Assembly: GCF_900890705.1 (NCBI RefSeq)
Contig: NZ_CAAHFH010000003.1
Coordinates: 496,001 to 560,000 of the forward strand
Direction of reading: 5' to 3'
Origin: Pontiella sulfatireligans
GTDB lineage: Bacteria > Verrucomicrobiota > Kiritimatiellia > Kiritimatiellales > Pontiellaceae
DNA: 64,000 nt
Shown in pieces: positions 1 to 8,318 of this stretch. The translations under genes were made by a program, and so were the position numbers. Position 1 is the stretch's first letter, and every line of letters starts with the position of its first letter. The notes below the pieces were generated by a model that was not told the DNA's origin, made no database searches, and worked only from the letters and a program-made list of their open reading frames with translations.

Positions 1-1862
1 AACCCGCCCAGCCATGGTCCATTGCCCCCTCTCCAGTAGTTTGTGCCTTGAACCATGCTATATATAAAATTGTTTTCCGCTTCGAAGGTGGCTGTTGCCA
101 AATAGCCCCCTCGTGCCACAGCATCGGCTTGCGCATCTGTCCATGTGATACCATCCGGAGCGGAAACCACTTGGTAGCGATGGTCATTTCCACTCCATGT
201 CACCGTAGTGCCATCCGCACCAGAATAGGTCTCGTAAACCGCATTGACTACCAAGTCGGTAGTGACGTTACTGAAGTCAGCATCCCAGCCAGCAAACAAC
301 CATCCTTCATTCGGCAGCACGGCAGGTGCAACGGCGGACTGCCCTTCATCCACCCCCTGTACCAAGTGGCCACCGCCGGTGCGAACGCCATTGCTCCCCA
401 GATCGAAGGTAACAAGAGAACCATCGTATTCGACTACATAGCCACGTGCGTCATAATCCGAGTTCTTATCGTTCCAATCAGGGGAGTTCTTCCAATAGTG
501 TAAGCAGCTTTCGTCTCCCTCGCTGTTGTTAGGCTGATCAAATGCCCATTTTTCATACCCCCAAGGTTCTCCGGAAACCCACTGCCAATTCCCCCCAGGC
601 TCAGGACTTCCATCAGGTTGCCATCCGCCAATCCAGGGGCCGTAAATTGCACCCCATGCCGAATCCTGCCAATAATTGACCGATTGAATCAGACTGTAAA
701 TGAAGTTGTTTTCCGACTCGGAAACAGCCGTTGCCAGATACCCTCCACGAGCCATGGCATCGGCCTGCGCTTCCGTCCAAGTTATTCCGTCAGAAGCAAC
801 CATTGCCTGATAACGGTGCTCGTTTCCGGCCCAAGAAACAACCGTTCCACTAGCACCTGAATATGATTCATAAACTGCCTGCACCGCCGTGTTGCTGGAA
901 ACATTGTTGAAATCCGCATCCCAGCCCTGGAATAGCCAACCTTCATTCGGTAGCACCGCAGGAGCTGCCGCGCCTTGCCCCACCTCCACCGCCTGCATCA
1001 GTTCGCCACCGCCAGTGCGGGCTCCATATTCTCCCAAATCAAACGTTACCGAATAGCCATTGATCACATGGACCGTTTGGGTTGCGACAACCCCGCCCGC
1101 ATGGGTTCCGTTGTATGCCGTCAGCACCACGTCATAGTCGCCCGGCGCACTCCATGCATGAGAAGGGAATTGGTTGTTCGTGGCAGACGATCCATCAGCG
1201 AACTCCCACACCAGCATTGTTGCAACGCCATCGAGCTGTCCCGTTAACTCCAACGGGTATCCAACCAAGACATTGGCAACTTCACCAATGGCCACAAATA
1301 ACTCACCGGTTGCGGAACCATGGATCTGGTATTCGATAATATATCCATAGACTGCGTATTCTGCAGGAGCATCGTTAATCATATCATTCCAAGTGGGAGC
1401 TCTTGTGTCTTTAGCGGAAGAATACTGCAAATAATTCTCAGGCTGACCCAACCAATAGCCCCCAGTTGGCTCCCCAGTGCCAGCAAACCAAGCGGTATAA
1501 GAAAAATCTTCACCAGTCACCCAAAAGAAATCGCCATCAACTTCATAACGAAAACCACCGAGCCAAGGGCCACAATTGTTAGGGTCAGGAAGTTGGTGCC
1601 AGTACTGGGCGTCATCAACCTGTGTAAAGACAAACTCATTTTCTTCTTCCGTGGTAGTGGTTGCCAGATATCCCCCTCTCGCCACGGCATCCGCCTGCGC
1701 CGCCGGCCATGTAATGCCATTCGTTACGGCAACCGCCTGATAAAAATGGCCATTGCCACCGGAAGCAACCGCCCATTCCGTGATTGGGCCATAACTCTCT
1801 GCAGCCACTGCCTGAATACCCAACCCCAATACGAATCCCAACAACCCCTTGCATATTTTCAT
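1..1862 (-). CDS. Secreted multidomain protein: C-type lectin-like, PKD and InlB-like modules (3' end outside window)
   Basis: The frame is open from an ATG at 1862 to the window edge, so at least 620 residues are encoded and the C-terminus is missing. Residues 1-22 form a signal peptide (MKICKGLLGFVLG...). Three copies of a C-type lectin-like fold follow at about 23-183, 337-478 and 554 onward; each has a WTEAQADA-like helix and GGYLAT strand, and the complete copies have W-rich QPN/WND motifs and end in GYxxEY. A PKD-like domain (about 184-262, ending in WSAPGDYDVVLTAYNG) follows the first lectin unit. Two InlB B-repeat-like modules (VTFDLG...GWDADF) lie at about 266-334 and 481-552. The order suggests a surface or secreted glycan-binding protein; the ligand is unknown. 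Domain calls are by motif only. Confidence 0.8.
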   Translation of the reverse strand, partial: MKICKGLLGFVLGLGIQAVAAESYGPITEWAVASGGNGHFYQAVAVTNGITWPAAQADAVARGGYLATTTTEEENEFVFTQVDDAQYWHQLPDPNNCGPWLGGFRYEVDGDFFWVTGEDFSYTAWFAGTGEPTGGYWLGQPENYLQYSSAKDTRAPTWNDMINDAPAEYAVYGYIIEYQIHGSATGELFVAIGEVANVLVGYPLELTGQLDGVATMLVWEFADGSSATNNQFPSHAWSAPGDYDVVLTAYNGTHAGGVVATQTVHVINGYSVTFDLGEYGARTGGGELMQAVEVGQGAAAPAVLPNEGWLFQGWDADFNNVSSNTAVQAVYESYSGASGTVVSWAGNEHRYQAMVASDGITWTEAQADAMARGGYLATAVSESENNFIYSLIQSVNYWQDSAWGAIYGPWIGGWQPDGSPEPGGNWQWVSGEPWGYEKWAFDQPNNSEGDESCLHYWKNSPDWNDKNSDYDARGYVVEYDGSLVTFDLGSNGVRTGGGHLVQGVDEGQSAVAPAVLPNEGWLFAGWDADFSNVTTDLVVNAVYETYSGADGTTVTWSGNDHRYQVVSAPDGITWTDAQADAVARGGYLATATFEAENNFIYSMVQGTNYWRGGNGPWLGG

Positions 1863-1955
1863 TTCAACCACCCTGTTTTCTTTTAATGCCTCTTCTTAAA
1901 GCGGAGACAGATCTCCGCACTCCAATCCAAACGTTTTTGACCGTTGTAATTTTTC

Positions 1956-2624
1956 CTATATTAGCGCCCCGTGCACGGCCTCGACTTTTTTACGAAGACC
2001 GCGGTAGCTTTCCTTCACGGCAATGGCCTTGCCGTTGGCATCGGTTATCAACAAAATGCAACCGTCAAAGATAACGGGGGCGTAGCGCTCATGGAGCGGA
2101 ACACGCTGCATTGGCCCAGTACAGCTCTTAAAGCAGTGCATTGATTTGCTTTTCAGTTCGCAGGAGAAGCTTCCTTTTCCCAACCGCCAGAGCGTCTTTT
2201 TCCTGTGATCAAGAATTTGTAGTTGATCCGAAATTACGTTGTCGCCAATGCAAAACAGATGGACATCGAGCGGGGCCGGATATGGGGCGTCCGAGCTTTT
2301 GTTGATCGCGACTTTGCACTCGATAACTTCCGTGCCTCCCCGTGGCAAGAACTCCCCGGTCTTATTATCGACCTTCACCTTCAGGTCGAATTCCGGGGAA
2401 ACGGCGAGTTCAACATAGCGATGGTCGTCTTCGGACAGCTTCGACTTTGGAACCTTGACGGTCTTGCCATCACGCTTGAGCGACAGCACGCGGTCACCCG
2501 CAACTGACACAAACTCGGCCTCGACCACGTTGCCGCCTTGCCCCGTCCAAATGTGGAACTCCGCCTGGGCGGCGCACACAACGATAAAAAAAAGTCCCAG
2601 CCATTGCCTGCATAGCATCATCAA
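1956..2624 (-). CDS. Secreted protein with SHD1-type (SLA1 homology 1-like) domain
   Basis: A 222-residue protein with an N-terminal signal peptide (FFIVVCAAQA). Residues about 24-70 (FHIWTGQGGNVVEAEF...VTVPKSKLSEDD pattern) match the small SHD1-like beta domain common in secreted proteins of planctomycetes and verrucomicrobia, where it usually occurs as W-T/S-x-x-x-G-x-x-VEAEFV followed by KxxGKxVxVPxxKLSxxD. The remaining 150 residues show no family I recognise; two cysteines around residue 165 may pair outside the cytoplasm. Three adjacent ATG codons (2624, 2621, 2618) could start it. The gene lies 93 bp upstream of the lectin-like gene on the same strand, but I see no evidence that they are functionally linked. 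Confidence 0.75.
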   Translation of the reverse strand: MMMLCRQWLGLFFIVVCAAQAEFHIWTGQGGNVVEAEFVSVAGDRVLSLKRDGKTVKVPKSKLSEDDHRYVELAVSPEFDLKVKVDNKTGEFLPRGGTEVIECKVAINKSSDAPYPAPLDVHLFCIGDNVISDQLQILDHRKKTLWRLGKGSFSCELKSKSMHCFKSCTGPMQRVPLHERYAPVIFDGCILLITDANGKAIAVKESYRGLRKKVEAVHGALI

Positions 2625-2864
2625 ACAAGCCCCCTTGTTGCCTTACTGCGAAACGCACGTTCGAGAACGTACCGCTTAAGCAAATACACTTCCATGAAAT
2701 AAGCGTTTTATCTCGCGCACTTACAACAGGATACGCATGCCGGAATGAAATCTTACACAGAGATCAAATAATTCCACCTCGACCGGTCTGCCCGCTTTAG
2801 CGCCACCTGGTGCGACGGACAAGTTGGTTGCCACAGCACTCCAGATTGATTTACGCTCTGCGCC

Positions 2865-3797
2865 ATGTTTATCATCAACAGCATCGCCCCGATTTTTTTG
2901 CTGATTGCCCTTGGAAAAGGGCTGAAAGCGATGGGCTTTTTGCCGGAGGCCTTTTTTAAGGGGCTGAACCGGTTTGTCTTTTGGATCGCGCTGCCTTCGC
3001 TGCTCATCAGCAGCATCAGCACGGCCAAGCTGGAGTTCGATACCATCTCGCAGATTGTATTGCTGTTCAGCGTTGGCACACTGCTAAGCTTGGCCTTTGC
3101 CTGGGTCGTGGCGCGTTTTCTCAAACTGCCGGGGCCGTCCACCGGTTCGTTTATTCAAGGTTCCTTCCGGGGCAACGGCGCATTCGTGGGATTGCCCGTG
3201 ATTGTCTATTCCCTCGGCTCGCTCGACCCGCGGGCCGAAATGCTCGGCACCGTCATCCTTGCTCCGGTTGTGGTGTTGTTCAACATTCTCGGCGTCTCGG
3301 TCCTCACGCACTACAGCAAGCACAAGAGCGGCACCGGCGCATCGGTGCTGGCTTTCTTCACCGAGTTGATTAAAAACCCGCTGATCCTCGCCTGCGTCAT
3401 CGGCCTTGCCCTCAACCTGACGGGCACTGCTCTGCCCTTGTTCCTTTACCGCCCGATCGACGCCCTTGGCAGTTCCGCGCTCTCGCTCATACTGCTGAGC
3501 ACCGGGGCCTCGCTTGAGTTCGAAAAACTTCGAGGAACGGCATCGCCCACACTGATTGCTTCGCTCATCAAGGTAGCTGTCACCCCCGCGATCGGGTTCC
3601 TGATTGCGGGACTGTTCGACCTCGGGACAACGGAAAAAATGATTGCCGTGTTCTATCTCGCCTGCCCCGCCGCCGGCATGTCGTATGTGATGGCTGAGGT
3701 GATGGGCAACGACGGCCCGCTCGCCGGCCGGATTGTTGCGCTGAGCACCTTGCTCTCCGCCGTCACGCTGCCTATCATCATCGCCATCGGTTTATAG
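2865..3797 (+). CDS. AEC (auxin efflux carrier) family permease
   Basis: A 310-residue integral membrane protein with about ten hydrophobic segments arranged in two halves, as in the AEC/BART superfamily. The N-terminal FIINSIAPIFLLIALG segment and the GSFRGNGAFVGLP motif in the fifth segment are typical of the family (RxxNxxFxGxP). Members transport small organic anions such as malate or malonate, or have no known substrate; the sequence does not decide this. The ATG at 2865 matches the family start. The gene is followed after 85 bp by the FetAB-like pair, with a long inverted repeat in between, so co-transcription is uncertain. Confidence 0.85.
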   Translation: MFIINSIAPIFLLIALGKGLKAMGFLPEAFFKGLNRFVFWIALPSLLISSISTAKLEFDTISQIVLLFSVGTLLSLAFAWVVARFLKLPGPSTGSFIQGSFRGNGAFVGLPVIVYSLGSLDPRAEMLGTVILAPVVVLFNILGVSVLTHYSKHKSGTGASVLAFFTELIKNPLILACVIGLALNLTGTALPLFLYRPIDALGSSALSLILLSTGASLEFEKLRGTASPTLIASLIKVAVTPAIGFLIAGLFDLGTTEKMIAVFYLACPAAGMSYVMAEVMGNDGPLAGRIVALSTLLSAVTLPIIIAIGL

Positions 3798-3875
3798 GCA
3801 GAATAATTTGGTGGCAGAATGATTGCTTCTCACATGCATAGGAATAATTATTCTGCCACAAAATTATTTTGCCTA
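3797..3875. repeat. Imperfect inverted repeat of GGCARAATRATTT units
   Basis: Two arms of about 30 nt face each other: GGCAGAATAATTTGGTGGCA at 3798 onward and, inverted, GGCAAAATAATTTTGTGGCA ending at 3872. Each arm holds two copies of a GCARAATRATT unit. A related inverted pair lies at 62096-62171. It overlaps the stop of the AEC gene and ends just before fetA; it could fold as a hairpin and act as a terminator or attenuator, but no T-run follows. Confidence 0.7.
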
Positions 3876-3882
3876 ATTTCTC

Positions 3883-4524
3883 ATGATTGAATTTAAAAAC
3901 ATTACACTGAAGGTGCATCGGCAGACACTGCTGGATGGTGCGAACCTGTGTATTGCCAAAGGCGAAAAGGTGGTGGTGCGCGGGACGTCGGGTTGCGGGA
4001 AAAGCTCGCTGCTCAAGTGCGCCCTCGGAGCGCTCCCGCTTGCGGGCGGTTCGGTGCGCCTTGACGGGCTCGAACTCTCTGCCGCAACCGTGGCCGAGAT
4101 CCGCGCCCGCATCGCATTCGTCGGGCAGGAGCCCGTGCTCGGCGCGGAAAGCGTTCGCGAGGCTTTGCAGCTTCCGTTCACGTTTAAAGCGCATCGTGGA
4201 AACGCACCGACGGACGAACAAATCCTGCCGTTGCTGGAGCGTTTGCATCTTTCCGCGGCTATTTTGGAGAAGCCCTGCAAACATATTTCCGGTGGCGAAA
4301 AGCAGCGCATCGCCATTGCCAGAGCCCTTTTACTGAATAAAACCGTCTTTCTGGCCGACGAGGTTACTTCCGCCCTCGACCCCGCAAGCAAGGCGGCGGT
4401 CATGGAAGAGCTATTCCGCCCGGAAATCACCCTGCTCTCGGTCTCGCACGACCCCGACTGGATTGGCCAATGCAACCGGGTGGTTGGCATTGTAAACCAC
4501 CAACTTACGGAGGAGAACGCATGA
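3883..4524 (+). CDS. fetA: ABC transporter ATP-binding protein, FetA/YbbL-like
   Basis: A 213-residue single ABC ATPase domain. Visible motifs are Walker A GTSGCGKSS at about residues 35-43, the Q-loop (FVGQEP), the signature HISGGEKQRIAIARAL near 135-150, Walker B with catalytic acid TVFLADEVTSALD near 157-168, and the H-loop SVSHD. It has the short length and family features of YbbL/FetA, the partner of the YbbM permease. Its stop overlaps the start of the next gene (ATGA), so the two are translationally coupled. In E. coli FetAB is implicated in iron efflux and oxidative-stress resistance; the substrate here is inferred from that pairing only. Confidence 0.85.
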   Translation: MIEFKNITLKVHRQTLLDGANLCIAKGEKVVVRGTSGCGKSSLLKCALGALPLAGGSVRLDGLELSAATVAEIRARIAFVGQEPVLGAESVREALQLPFTFKAHRGNAPTDEQILPLLERLHLSAAILEKPCKHISGGEKQRIAIARALLLNKTVFLADEVTSALDPASKAAVMEELFRPEITLLSVSHDPDWIGQCNRVVGIVNHQLTEENA

Positions 4525-5306
4525 CGGCTGACCTCTCGATTTCGGCCATGGTTTCAATGTATGCGCTGATGCTGTTGCCGCTGGCGGTCTTCTTCTATCT
4601 CCAGCTCGGGCTCATACGCGATACGCTGCTTGCCATGGTGCGCATGACGGTGCAGCTCATCCTTGTCGGTCTCTACTTGAAATATATTTTCCAGCTCAAC
4701 AACAGCTTCATCAGCCTGCTTTGGGTGGCCGTTATGCTGGTGGTGGCGAACCTCAGCATACTGAACAAGGCGGGACTGAAACGCGGACTGTTTTTCTGGC
4801 GGTCGCTCGCCGGAGTGGCGGGCAGCACCTTGCTGGTCGGCGGCTGGTTCATCCTTGTGGCCATCCGCCCGGAGCCATTCTATGATGCGCGCTACATGGT
4901 TCCAATCATTGGAATGATTCTTGGAAACTGCCTACGCAGCAATGTGCTTTGCCTGGAACGCTTCTTCAGCGGCATCCGGAAAAACGAGCAGGAATTCATG
5001 ACCTACCTCATGCTCGGCGCCACCCTGCGCGAGGCCACGCGACCGTATCTGCGCGACGCCATCAAAGCCGCCGTCAACCCCTCCATCGCCACTATGGCCA
5101 CCATGGGAATCGTCTCGCTGCCCGGCATGATGACCGGCCAAATTCTAGGCGGGGCCATGCCGATGGCGGCCATCAAATACCAGATCGGCATCATGATCTG
5201 CATCTTTACGGCCATGGTGATCGCCGCCATGGTCAACATACTGCTCAGCCTGCCTATCGCCTTCGACGATCACCAGCGTTTGCGCCCCGAGATCTTTTCA
5301 CGCTAA
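4521..5306 (+). CDS. fetB: ABC transporter permease, FetB/YbbM (UPF0014) family
   Basis: A 261-residue membrane protein starting at the ATG that overlaps the fetA stop by four bases and is preceded by a good GGAGG at 4510-4514. Hydrophobic segments occur throughout, and the central region GNCLRSNVLCLERF...GATLREATRP followed by IATMATMGIVSLPGMMTGQILGG is characteristic of the UPF0014 family. A longer frame runs back into fetA but lacks support. Together with fetA it would form a homodimeric exporter, probably for iron or another metal (inferred from family). The gene ends 7 bp before the convergent HEAT-repeat gene. Confidence 0.88.
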   Translation: MTADLSISAMVSMYALMLLPLAVFFYLQLGLIRDTLLAMVRMTVQLILVGLYLKYIFQLNNSFISLLWVAVMLVVANLSILNKAGLKRGLFFWRSLAGVAGSTLLVGGWFILVAIRPEPFYDARYMVPIIGMILGNCLRSNVLCLERFFSGIRKNEQEFMTYLMLGATLREATRPYLRDAIKAAVNPSIATMATMGIVSLPGMMTGQILGGAMPMAAIKYQIGIMICIFTAMVIAAMVNILLSLPIAFDDHQRLRPEIFSR

Positions 5307-5313
5307 AAAGGCG

Positions 5314-6337
5314 CTACTCTGGATCCTGTTTTTTCAGGGCGCTTTCGGCGATGCGCCGAATGCGTTTGTCTCTCGAAGCAGCAAACGCCTTGAGCAAGAC
5401 GAGGTCTTCTTCGGTTCCAATTTCGCCAAGGGTGGCGATGGCCGCGCAGCGGAGCATGGTGGTGTCGCCATTGCGGGAGAGATCGCGGACGGTTTCTAGA
5501 GCCTGGATATTATTCCGTTCCCCGCATAGACGCAGTGCTGTAACGCGGTTAGCCAAAGTGGCATCGTTATCCTGAGCAAGATTGAACATGGCGGCATTGA
5601 TGTCGTCCTTGCTGAATTCAGCATGGTTTCGGGAGAGTTTGTCCAGAGCCAGCAGCGCCGTACCGGCGTTGGAATTGTCGCGTTCGCCCAATGCATCCCA
5701 AAGGGCATCCTGAATCGCTTGGAGTTCTGGAGGGGCAACGTCCCCGTTGCCTGAGGACGCAGAGGACAGCATTCCTCCACTCGCAACCTCAGACTTCAAA
5801 CTTAGCTCTTCAAACTGCTTTTCATAGAACGGCTCCATAAACTGGACGCAATAGTTGCGCCACATGTCGTCATGGCTGGGATCGTTGTAGACGCTGATTA
5901 ACAGTTCGCCCATGCCCTCATGCATTTTTTTCTGACGGAGCAAAATCTCAAGGGCATCATTGCGAATCGAGTTGAATGACCGGGAACCCAGCTTTGAATC
6001 GTCCGGCATCGGCGCATTCAGGAATTTCATCAAGGCCGTCACATCCTGGGGGAGACGTCGTATCCCAGCTTGCGCATAGCTTCCAGACGGGTTTTATACG
6101 CCGAATCCAGATCGATGAGAGTCATCACCGCATCCGACACCACATTGGTAGCTGTGGCGGACTGTTCCGGCACCGGCAGCATGTCCACCACATCCTCGAC
6201 CTTGACTAAATCATTAAATACCGCTTCCCCGACAGGTTCATCCCAGTGGCCAAACTGGAGGACGGTACGCTCTCCAGCTCTTTTTTATGCCCAACAAAAA
6301 ACACCACGCCCATAACAATCCATATAATCTTCTTCAT
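5314..6337 (-). pseudogene. HEAT-repeat protein gene with two apparent frameshifts
   Basis: The 3' frame (from GTG 6042) encodes 242 residues with HEAT-like helical repeats near its end (LRLCGERNNIQALETVRDL, RCAAIATLGEIGTEEDLVLL). Coding sense continues upstream in two other frames: one from about 6275 to 6049 (VKVEDVVDMLPVPEQSATAT..., RLEAMRKLGYDVSP) and a start ATG at 6337 with a hydrophobic leader (MKKIIWIVMGVVFFVG). The joins fall at homopolymers: T6281-6286 and G6048-6052 on the plus strand. One extra C at the second would restore KLGYDVSPQDVTALMKF. This is either a decayed gene or two sequencing indels. Function unknown. Confidence 0.65.
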
Positions 6338-6349
6338 TGAATCACCCTT

Positions 6350-7437
6350 AGGGGTCAGTCCCGTAATCTAGTAATTTTACGCAGCTGTTCCCGTTTATTA
6401 ATCAGTTCCCGATCCTCCGTTTGCTCTATCCGCTTCGGATAGCGCGACAAACAATCCGCCCGTCCCATATCCAACCGTCCAGCAATCCAAGCATTGGAAA
6501 CCGCACAATGCTTCCTCAACAGCCAAGCAATCAAGGCCTTTTCATCCGCACCCTTGCGCAACGCAACCAGTTCCGGCTCTGCCATTCCCAAAACCGCCAC
6601 CCCAGCCTTCAGAAGATGCTCAGCCTCGCCCTCGTCATGCAACCCAACTTCTTCGCCCGAAAACGATTCCCGCTTCCCCGACAGCGTTTCGAGCCGCTCC
6701 AGCATCTGTTCTCGGAACCGCTCCGAACCCAGGCACCAGCCGCGCCGTATGCCCGCCCACGATCCATCAGCCTCCATCGGCTGAGCGCTCCCCGCAACCT
6801 CCCCCACCCGCTTCCGCATATAGTCCGCAAAACGCCGCCGACCGCGCGTATCGTCCTGCACGCCCAAACAACCCAGCGTACGATCCACCCGCAGCCAAAC
6901 CGGACGCTTTGCAGGCTTCAAATACAACGGATAACTGCTCCAGCGAAAATCCGACAGCTTACCCTCCAGCAGATCAAAACACTTCGCCCGTGCCGGATTC
7001 AGATGGATGTAGCTGCTCACCGCCGAAAAATAGTCGCCCCCCGAACCATCCACCAACAGCGCCTTGTACCGCCCCTGCAGCAAATGCCCCCAAAGCTTAT
7101 GCCGACTGTTAAAACGCTGCGTATACGTCCCCTGCAGCCACTTCATGCCCACCACCAGATTCGCCTCCGGCGTCTCAAGCAGCAGATGATAATGATTGCC
7201 CATCAAAACAAAGGCATGCACCAACCAGCCGGTCTTTGTGCATGCCTCATCCAGCGTATCCAGAAACGTCTCGCAATCCTTATCATCCAGAAAAATCGCA
7301 TCGCCGCGATTCCCCCGGCTCATGATGTGATAGATCGCACCTTCAAACTCGACTCTCGGCTTTCTGGGCATAGTGGTTTTATGCCGTTTTCTGCTCTAAT
7401 CGTCAACCAAATTTACTAGATTACGGGACTGACCCCT
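6350..7437 (-). mobile_element. RAYT-type transposon with 25-bp perfect terminal inverted repeats
   Basis: The 25 bases at 6350-6374 (AGGGGTCAGTCCCGTAATCT...) reappear inverted at 7413-7437 with no mismatch. Between them lies one transposase gene on the minus strand whose TGA stop is inside the terminal motif. The GGGG side of each end faces outward. The element replaces the 3' part of an IS110 transposase gene to its right and lies 12 bp from the HEAT-gene start on its left. The same GGGGTCAGTCC end is found at 8308-8318, 54679-54689 and 55585-55595. Confidence 0.85.
6355..7371 (-). CDS. REP-associated tyrosine (Y1) transposase, RAYT/IS200-like
   Basis: A 338-residue protein with the Y1 transposase fold at residues 1-135: GAIYHIMSRGNRGDAIF, then the metal-binding HxH in GNHYHLLLE (near 58-66), then LQGTYTQRFN with the likely catalytic tyrosine, then GRYKALLVD and YIHLNPARAKC. 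The C-terminal half (about 225-338) is the helical region with AWLLRKHCAVSNAWIAGRL, a probable helix-turn-helix. These enzymes cut and join single-stranded DNA at REP hairpins or at their own ends. The frame is intact. The last codon pair GAC-TGA lies within the element's GGACTGACCCC end, so coding and terminal sequence overlap. Confidence 0.92.
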   Translation of the reverse strand: MPRKPRVEFEGAIYHIMSRGNRGDAIFLDDKDCETFLDTLDEACTKTGWLVHAFVLMGNHYHLLLETPEANLVVGMKWLQGTYTQRFNSRHKLWGHLLQGRYKALLVDGSGGDYFSAVSSYIHLNPARAKCFDLLEGKLSDFRWSSYPLYLKPAKRPVWLRVDRTLGCLGVQDDTRGRRRFADYMRKRVGEVAGSAQPMEADGSWAGIRRGWCLGSERFREQMLERLETLSGKRESFSGEEVGLHDEGEAEHLLKAGVAVLGMAEPELVALRKGADEKALIAWLLRKHCAVSNAWIAGRLDMGRADCLSRYPKRIEQTEDRELINKREQLRKITRLRD

Positions 7438-7921
7438 TTTTTCGCATAGCCCTTTGCACTCCGATGCTGCCGCCCGCCAGCGTTCCCCGCTTATTGATCA
7501 GCATATTTGCAATGCCGAGCAGATCGAGTTTATCCGTACTGGCCTGATGGTTCTCCCGTTGCTTCGCCGCATCCGCCGCATTTACGCCGACCACAAGGAA
7601 CCCACGGTCTCTTAGACTGTAAATCATATTCAGGGCGAATGTTCCGCAATCCTCTCCTCCGAAGAAGACGTGTTCCTTGTTGATCTGATGCTTCCGGCAA
7701 AGCTTGTCTACGGTCTCGAGCAAAAGCACCAGTCCGGCCGGATTGTTCTTCACGGGGAACGGATTCTTAACCACCTTGCCGGTTCCGTTGCAGCAAAGCG
7801 CCGTATGCGTAATCTTCGCGTAATCAAGTACAACGCAGAGCACTTTCCGGGGATGGCCTGCCTGCTCAAAGAGCTTGAGGATAGTTTGATTCTGCCGGGA
7901 GAATATGCTTTTGTTCTTCAT
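7421..7921 (-). pseudogene. IS110-family transposase, N-terminal part only
   Basis: 166 residues resemble the DEDD catalytic half of IS110 transposases: VLCVVLDYAKITHTA (first acidic residue), VFFGGEDCGTFALNMIYSLRDRGFLV, and STDKLDLLGIANMLI with the last acidic cluster. Complete IS110 transposases have 300-450 residues with a serine-containing C-terminal half, which is missing. The frame runs straight into the neighbouring RAYT element: the last codons KGSVP and stop are made from the GGGGTCAGTCCCGTAA end, so the RAYT element (or a deletion next to it) removed the rest. No remaining half was found on the other side of the RAYT element. Confidence 0.85.
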
Positions 7922-8094
7922 GGTTTTGAGACCTCCGTATGTATCAATTATGAAAACGGTGACCTCAGTGTCACCATCTTCATCTTACAACGGAGGTCTC
8001 TCTTTTTTTTTTGCGGCCCCCGACCTGAAATCCGGGAGTTTCGCGGAGCGGAGCTTAGGCTCCACTCAACTCCCGAATATTCAGCTCGTGGAAA
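7922..8094 (-). ncRNA. Structured leader of the IS110 fragment, possible bridge-RNA region
   Basis: About 170 bp upstream of the IS110 start carries nested inverted repeats. An 11-bp stem pairs 7928-7938 with 7990-8000 (GAGACCTCCGT/ACGGAGGTCTC) and encloses a 6-bp stem 7958-7963/7970-7975. A second stem pairs 8033-8040 with 8068-8075 (CGGGAGTT/AACTCCCG) and encloses 8050-8054/8059-8063. A run of ten T lies at 8003-8012 on the plus strand. IS110 elements are known to encode a bridge RNA in the non-coding end next to the transposase gene, of about this length. That this is such an RNA is inference; the element end is not defined. Confidence 0.35.
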
Positions 8095-8095
8095 G

Positions 8096-8318
8096 GTGCC
8101 AGTCCTTGAATATTAACATTCAAAAGGGGCCAAAAACAAAATGGCAATTGCTTGGTTAATCCGCCGAAATACATGCGTTAAAAATAGTTGGATATCAGAT
8201 TTGTTAACGATGGGGCATCCGAGCAGTGTTTCGAGAAACATTAAATTAATGGAGAGTGCAACCAAGGGTGAGTTATGGACGCTGAAGCAGAAAATGTTAA
8301 TATTCAAGGACTGACCCC
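8096..8318 (+). mobile_element. Internally deleted RAYT element
   Basis: A 20-nt perfect inverted repeat, 8101-8120 and 8293-8312 (AGTCCTTGAATATTAACATT), bounds a 220-bp element. The right end carries the full GGACTGACCCC; the left end has GGTGCCAGTCC instead of GGGGTCAGTCC. Inside is only the 3' end of a RAYT gene. It therefore looks like a deletion derivative of a second, different RAYT element. It abuts the IS110 leader on the left and overlaps the 3' end of the TPR gene on the right. Confidence 0.75.
8141..8314 (+). pseudogene. RAYT transposase remnant, C-terminal 57 residues
   Basis: An open frame too short for usual gene calling reads MAIAWLIRRNTCVKNSWISD, then LLTMGHPSSVSR, and ends LIFKD-stop. 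It aligns along its length with the C-terminus of the complete RAYT at 6355-7371 (KALIAWLLRKHCAVSNAWIA..., ending RLRD-stop). As there, the stop TGA is part of the GGACTGACCCC end. The catalytic domain is gone, so the product cannot act as a transposase. Confidence 0.8.
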
